Assembly: GCA_964564785.1 (NCBI GenBank)
Contig: CAZMCT010000156.1
Coordinates: forward strand, 1-6,951
Source: CAZMCT01 sp964564785
GTDB lineage: Bacteria > Planctomycetota > Phycisphaerae > UBA1845 > Fen-1342
Reading direction: 5' to 3'
Length of the DNA stretch: 6,951 nt
Part shown: one piece after another, positions 3,980-6,951 of the stretch
How positions within the stretch are numbered: position 1 is the stretch's first letter
Layout: each line of letters begins with the position of its first letter
Translations under genes and position numbers: made by a program
The notes under the pieces: generated by a model
What the model saw: the letters and a program-made list of their open reading frames with translations, nothing else
Told to the model about the DNA's origin: nothing
Databases searched by the model: none

Positions 3980-6951
3980 ATGCAGAGCGCGCGGGTCGGA
4001 ATCGTCGTGCTGGTGGCGCTTGCGGCGGCAGCCGGGGGTCTTGCACAGCCGGGGGCGGGTTCACAGTCACAGCCGAGGGCGGCTGTGCCACAGCAGGCGG
4101 GGGGAGGCTCACAGTCACAGCCGGGGGCGGCTGTGCCACACGTGTGGAGCAGTGAGGTCGCCGAAGCGCTCCGCGCATATCGCACCGGAGACCTCGAGTC
4201 GGCGGCGGAACTGAGTCGCGCGACGCGCGCCCGCGCCGGCTCGGGTGCCGCGGCGGCGGATGCGGCGCTGCTCGAGACGCTGTGCCTGCTTCGGCAGGTC
4301 GAGCGCCGTGACCGCGTGGAGGGTCGCGTCCGACTCGATCAACTTTTGCTCGAGCGCCCCGCGCTCGCGGACGAGCCCGAGACGCTGCTGGCGCTGGGGC
4401 TGGCTCAGCTCGCGAACTACGAGACCGCGGCCGCACTCGAAACACTGGATCGTGCGGCCGAGGGGTTCGCAGCCCGGAAGCTGCCGGAGCGGCAGGCCGA
4501 AGCGCTGGTCGCGCTCGCACGGACGTGGGCCGAGCACGGCGAGTGGGAGATCACGCCGGGTCGCTTCGGGGTCGCACGGCCGCAGGGGCCGGCGGCGGTG
4601 CTGGCCGCGCGACGTCGCCAAATTGAGCTGGTCCGCGAGCGGGTGGCCGCGTTGCCGCAGCCGGCCGAGGCCCTGGCACGTGTGGATTTCGCGCTGGCCA
4701 GGCTCCTGCTGGTCCCGGCACGCGACGAGGCGGTCGAGATGCTGCGGCGGCTCGCGGACACGCGACCGCTGACGCCGGCGACAGCCGAAGCGGCCCTCCA
4801 TCTGGCAGAGTACGAGGAATCGGCGGGCCGCGGGTCGGAGGCGCGGGCGTTGTACGAGCGGGTGCGAAAGGAGGCCCCCCGTGATCTGGGCGAGATCGCA
4901 GACCGGCGCCGGGCCGCGCTCGACGAGCCGCAAATCGAGCTGGACGTGCCGCCCCAGGCCCCGCCCGGCCGGCCGTTGCCGCTGTCGCTGCGCGTGCGCG
5001 GACTGGCGGCGGTCGAGCTGGAAGTACGCGCGGTGAATCTCGAAGAGTGGCTCGGGTCGGGCCGCACGCGGCACTCGGAGAAGCTGTTGCCCGAGTCGGG
5101 CTCGGTGCAGCTTGCGCGGCGGCTGGAAACGACGACGCGTGATCCGCTCGCGTGGTGGGATTCTCGGCAGGCGGCGCCGCCGCTGGAGCTGGAGGCGGAA
5201 GCGGGGGCGTATGTCGTGCTCGTGCGAGCCCCGGGCGAAAACCGTGCCGTCGCGGTGCGCCGCCTGCTGGTCATCAGCGACCTTCGGGCGGTGTGCGCGG
5301 TCGGGTCGAGTCGCGTGCTGGTCTGGGCGGAGCGGCCGGGCGGTTCCCCGGCGGCGGAGGGCCGCGTGCGATTCTGGATGCACCGCTCATTCCGGCCGAC
5401 TGAGGTGCCGCTGACGGACGGATCGGCCTCGTTCGCCCTGCCGAACGAGGCGCGCATCTTGCAAGACAAGGGCTGGATCTGCGCAGTCGAGGTCGGCGGG
5501 CAACTGGCGATCTGCCGGGGCCGCTTGCCGTCAGCCGCGGGCGAGCTGGCCCCGCGGGTGGCGCTGGTGGCCGGGCCGGCGCGGCTCGGGACGGCCGGCC
5601 CCGTGTACGTGGGCGGATTATTGCTGCCGGGGTTGGCTGCGCCGCTCGAGTTATCAACCGGGCCGGTGGAAGTCGAGGTGTTCGACCCGCTCGAGCGGCG
5701 GGTGTGCAGGAGCGAGTTTGCGGTTCAAGCCGGCGGCGCGTTCGGCGGCGAGGTGCTGTTACCCGACGAACTCGAGGCTCGGAATCTGCGGGTCGTGGCG
5801 CGTTACCGGGGTCAGGTGGCCGAGAACATCCTGGGGCGGCTGCCGCTGGCACTGCCGGGCGGAGCGGGGCGGACCTTTCGCATCGATTTCGAGTTGCCCG
5901 ACTGGCTGCCCGCGCTCGAGGACCTGCGCGGACGGATGGCGGTGTCGTATCCGTGGGGCGGGCACCCGCGCGACCTGCCGTTCGACCTGAACTTCCGGCT
6001 GGTGCGCCTGCCGGATGCGGCTCACCCGGCCGCGACGGTTTCGACCAGCGGCGGCGAGGGGCGGCTTTCCGAGGCGGGCGACCACCTGTTCAGTTACGTG
6101 CCCGAGGTACCTACGGGGCCGCTGGCAGTTCATGCGCAAGGCTCCGTGACGAGCTGGGACGGGCGACGCGGGCAGGGCGCCGCCGACGTGCTCATCAGCC
6201 CGCAGCGGCCGCACGCGTGGCTGCGACCCACGCTCGACGCCCCGCGGGTCGGCGACGAGCTACGCTTCGAACTGGGCTGGTACGACCCCGCGGGCCTCGC
6301 GCTGGCCGAGCTGCCGCAGATCGAAATCCGGCAGGAGGGACGCGCGGTCGGCCGCGTTCCGGTCTGGCACGACGCCTTCGGCCCGCTCAGCCCCGCCTGG
6401 CGACCGGAAGTGCCGGGCGAATACGAGGGTATGGCCACGCTGACCCCGTTTGGGCTCGAGCCGATCGAGCTGCGGACGACATTCATGGTGCAACCGGCCG
6501 CGGACACACCACGCGAACGAGCGATTGAGTGCACGGCTGGTTTCGCGTCGGGGGGCGGAATCGGCGCGACGGTGACAGGCACGTGCGCTGCGCCACTGCT
6601 GCTGATGCTGGCGGGAGGGGACCCGCTGGCGGTGCAGTACGTGCCGGAGCTGCGCGGCACTGCGACTCGGCAGTTCAGCTACGAGCGGGCCCCGATCGCG
6701 GGACTGCACGTGCTGGTCTACGCCCTCGAGGAAGCGGGACCGTTGCTGCTGGCCAGCGCGCCGGTGCAGCCGCCTACGCCCGAGTTCGAGCTCGAAATCT
6801 CGCCGCCTAGCGACGCCCCGGTGCCCGGTCGGACGCTGGACGTCTCGGCGACCGGCGAAGCCGGGCTGGATTGGGCCAACGTCGGCAGCCCGACCACGGT
6901 GGTCGGGCTCAGCGGCACGACGATTAAGACGGCCACGGACGTGGAGACCGA
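3980..6951 (+). CDS. Secreted alpha-2-macroglobulin-like (MG-domain) protein, 3' end outside window
   Basis: The frame is open from ATG 3980 to the last base: 990 codons with no stop. Residues 1-22 form a signal peptide (Arg5, a Val/Leu/Ala core, cleavage probably after GGLA). No lipobox Cys follows, so it is probably soluble in the periplasm or exported rather than a lipoprotein. Residues 28-53 are a Ser/Gln/Pro repeat linker encoded by a hairpin element. Residues about 55-310 are Ala/Leu/Glu-rich and helical, TPR-like. From about 317 (PQIELDVPP) the protein is beta-rich: GAYVVLVRAPGE at about 409 leading into LLVISDL, then RVLVWAE and RVRFW, resembles the first macroglobulin domains of bacterial A2M; about 525-612 resembles an MG2-type domain; 648-675 may be another. 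Bacterial A2Ms are roughly 1500-2000 residues and trap proteases, often through a C-x-E-Q thioester. None is seen, but it would lie downstream. A generic Ig-like surface protein is the main alternative. Confidence 0.6.
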   Translation, partial: MQSARVGIVVLVALAAAAGGLAQPGAGSQSQPRAAVPQQAGGGSQSQPGAAVPHVWSSEVAEALRAYRTGDLESAAELSRATRARAGSGAAAADAALLETLCLLRQVERRDRVEGRVRLDQLLLERPALADEPETLLALGLAQLANYETAAALETLDRAAEGFAARKLPERQAEALVALARTWAEHGEWEITPGRFGVARPQGPAAVLAARRRQIELVRERVAALPQPAEALARVDFALARLLLVPARDEAVEMLRRLADTRPLTPATAEAALHLAEYEESAGRGSEARALYERVRKEAPRDLGEIADRRRAALDEPQIELDVPPQAPPGRPLPLSLRVRGLAAVELEVRAVNLEEWLGSGRTRHSEKLLPESGSVQLARRLETTTRDPLAWWDSRQAAPPLELEAEAGAYVVLVRAPGENRAVAVRRLLVISDLRAVCAVGSSRVLVWAERPGGSPAAEGRVRFWMHRSFRPTEVPLTDGSASFALPNEARILQDKGWICAVEVGGQLAICRGRLPSAAGELAPRVALVAGPARLGTAGPVYVGGLLLPGLAAPLELSTGPVEVEVFDPLERRVCRSEFAVQAGGAFGGEVLLPDELEARNLRVVARYRGQVAENILGRLPLALPGGAGRTFRIDFELPDWLPALEDLRGRMAVSYPWGGHPRDLPFDLNFRLVRLPDAAHPAATVSTSGGEGRLSEAGDHLFSYVPEVPTGPLAVHAQGSVTSWDGRRGQGAADVLISPQRPHAWLRPTLDAPRVGDELRFELGWYDPAGLALAELPQIEIRQEGRAVGRVPVWHDAFGPLSPAWRPEVPGEYEGMATLTPFGLEPIELRTTFMVQPAADTPRERAIECTAGFASGGGIGATVTGTCAAPLLLMLAGGDPLAVQYVPELRGTATRQFSYERAPIAGLHVLVYALEEAGPLLLASAPVQPPTPEFELEISPPSDAPVPGRTLDVSATGEAGLDWANVGSPTTVVGLSGTTIKTATDVET
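4044..4058 (+). repeat. Partial hairpin repeat at the signal-peptide cleavage site
   Basis: The left arm CACAGCCG, loop GGGG and first three bases of the right arm (CGG) match the copy at 4116-4130 exactly, then the sequence diverges. It codes for the residues around the predicted signal cleavage point (Ala22-Gln-Pro-Gly-Ala), so a remnant of the element may have supplied part of the junction. Confidence 0.5.
4061..4092 (+). repeat. In-frame hairpin repeat, tandem copy 1 (AGGG loop)
   Basis: A 32-base unit with arms CACAGCCG (4068-4075) and CGGCTGTG (4080-4087), loop AGGG, trailing CCACA. It repeats at 4109-4140 with a single base difference in the loop. It is translated as SQSQPRAAVP within the macroglobulin-like protein. 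Confidence 0.85.
4109..4140 (+). repeat. In-frame hairpin repeat, tandem copy 2 (GGGG loop)
   Basis: Second 32-base unit, starting 48 bases (16 codons) after the first, so the frame is kept. Arms CACAGCCG (4116-4123) and CGGCTGTG (4128-4135) surround a GGGG loop, then CCACA. It is translated as SQSQPGAAVP. The 16 bases between units encode a Gln/Ala/Gly spacer. Confidence 0.85.

Noticed and set aside
4115..5469. Long minus-strand open frames of 350-422 codons
   Set aside because: They are antisense shadows of the macroglobulin-like gene: Arg/Ser/Ala-rich, without recognisable domains, while the + strand frame has a signal peptide, a ribosome site and protein-like composition.

Overview
The window is a GC-rich stretch read almost entirely on the + strand. 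It holds the end of one gene, a repeat-filled intergenic region containing a broken gene and an assembly gap, one complete gene, and the first 990 codons of a very large gene that runs off the right edge. High GC, a stand-alone RNase HII-like protein beginning with an IDEAGYGP motif, a very large exported macroglobulin-like protein and a STAS-type relic together suggest Planctomycetota. This is an inference from gene style; no rRNA or marker gene is present to settle it. The 100-base run of N points to a draft, probably metagenome-derived, scaffold.

Layout: (1) 1-2012, the 3' part of a Cu(I)-type P1B ATPase (CopA family), whose frame is open to the left edge. (2) 2013-2616, non-coding. It holds an 8-bp inverted repeat after the ATPase stop, a cluster of short hairpin repeats, a 53-bp direct repeat on both sides of an N gap, and about 240 bases with nothing convincing. 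(3) 2617-about 2950, a STAS-domain (anti-sigma-factor antagonist type) gene that looks frameshifted and decayed. (4) 3007-3963, an RNase HII-superfamily protein with all four acidic positions but enlarged spacings. (5) 3980-6951, a secreted alpha-2-macroglobulin-like protein: signal peptide, helical region, then beta-rich macroglobulin-like domains, cut by the window edge before any thioester motif.

The most interesting signal is a family of short hairpins. Each has 8-base arms CAC-N-GCCG and CGGC-N'-GTG, a 3-4 base loop (AGGG, GGGG or ACA), then CCACA or GCACA. The fourth arm base is A, C or T in different copies, and its partner changes to match (T, G or A), so the stem is kept while the sequence drifts. 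Copies sit in the intergenic cluster (2090-2376) and also inside the macroglobulin-like gene, just after the signal peptide (4044-4140). There they form an in-frame 16-codon tandem duplication that encodes a Gln/Ser/Pro-rich linker. This looks like a small dispersed palindromic element able to enter coding sequence.

The RNase H-like gene and the macroglobulin-like gene are 16 bases apart and probably share a transcript. No functional link between the copper ATPase and the downstream genes is evident.
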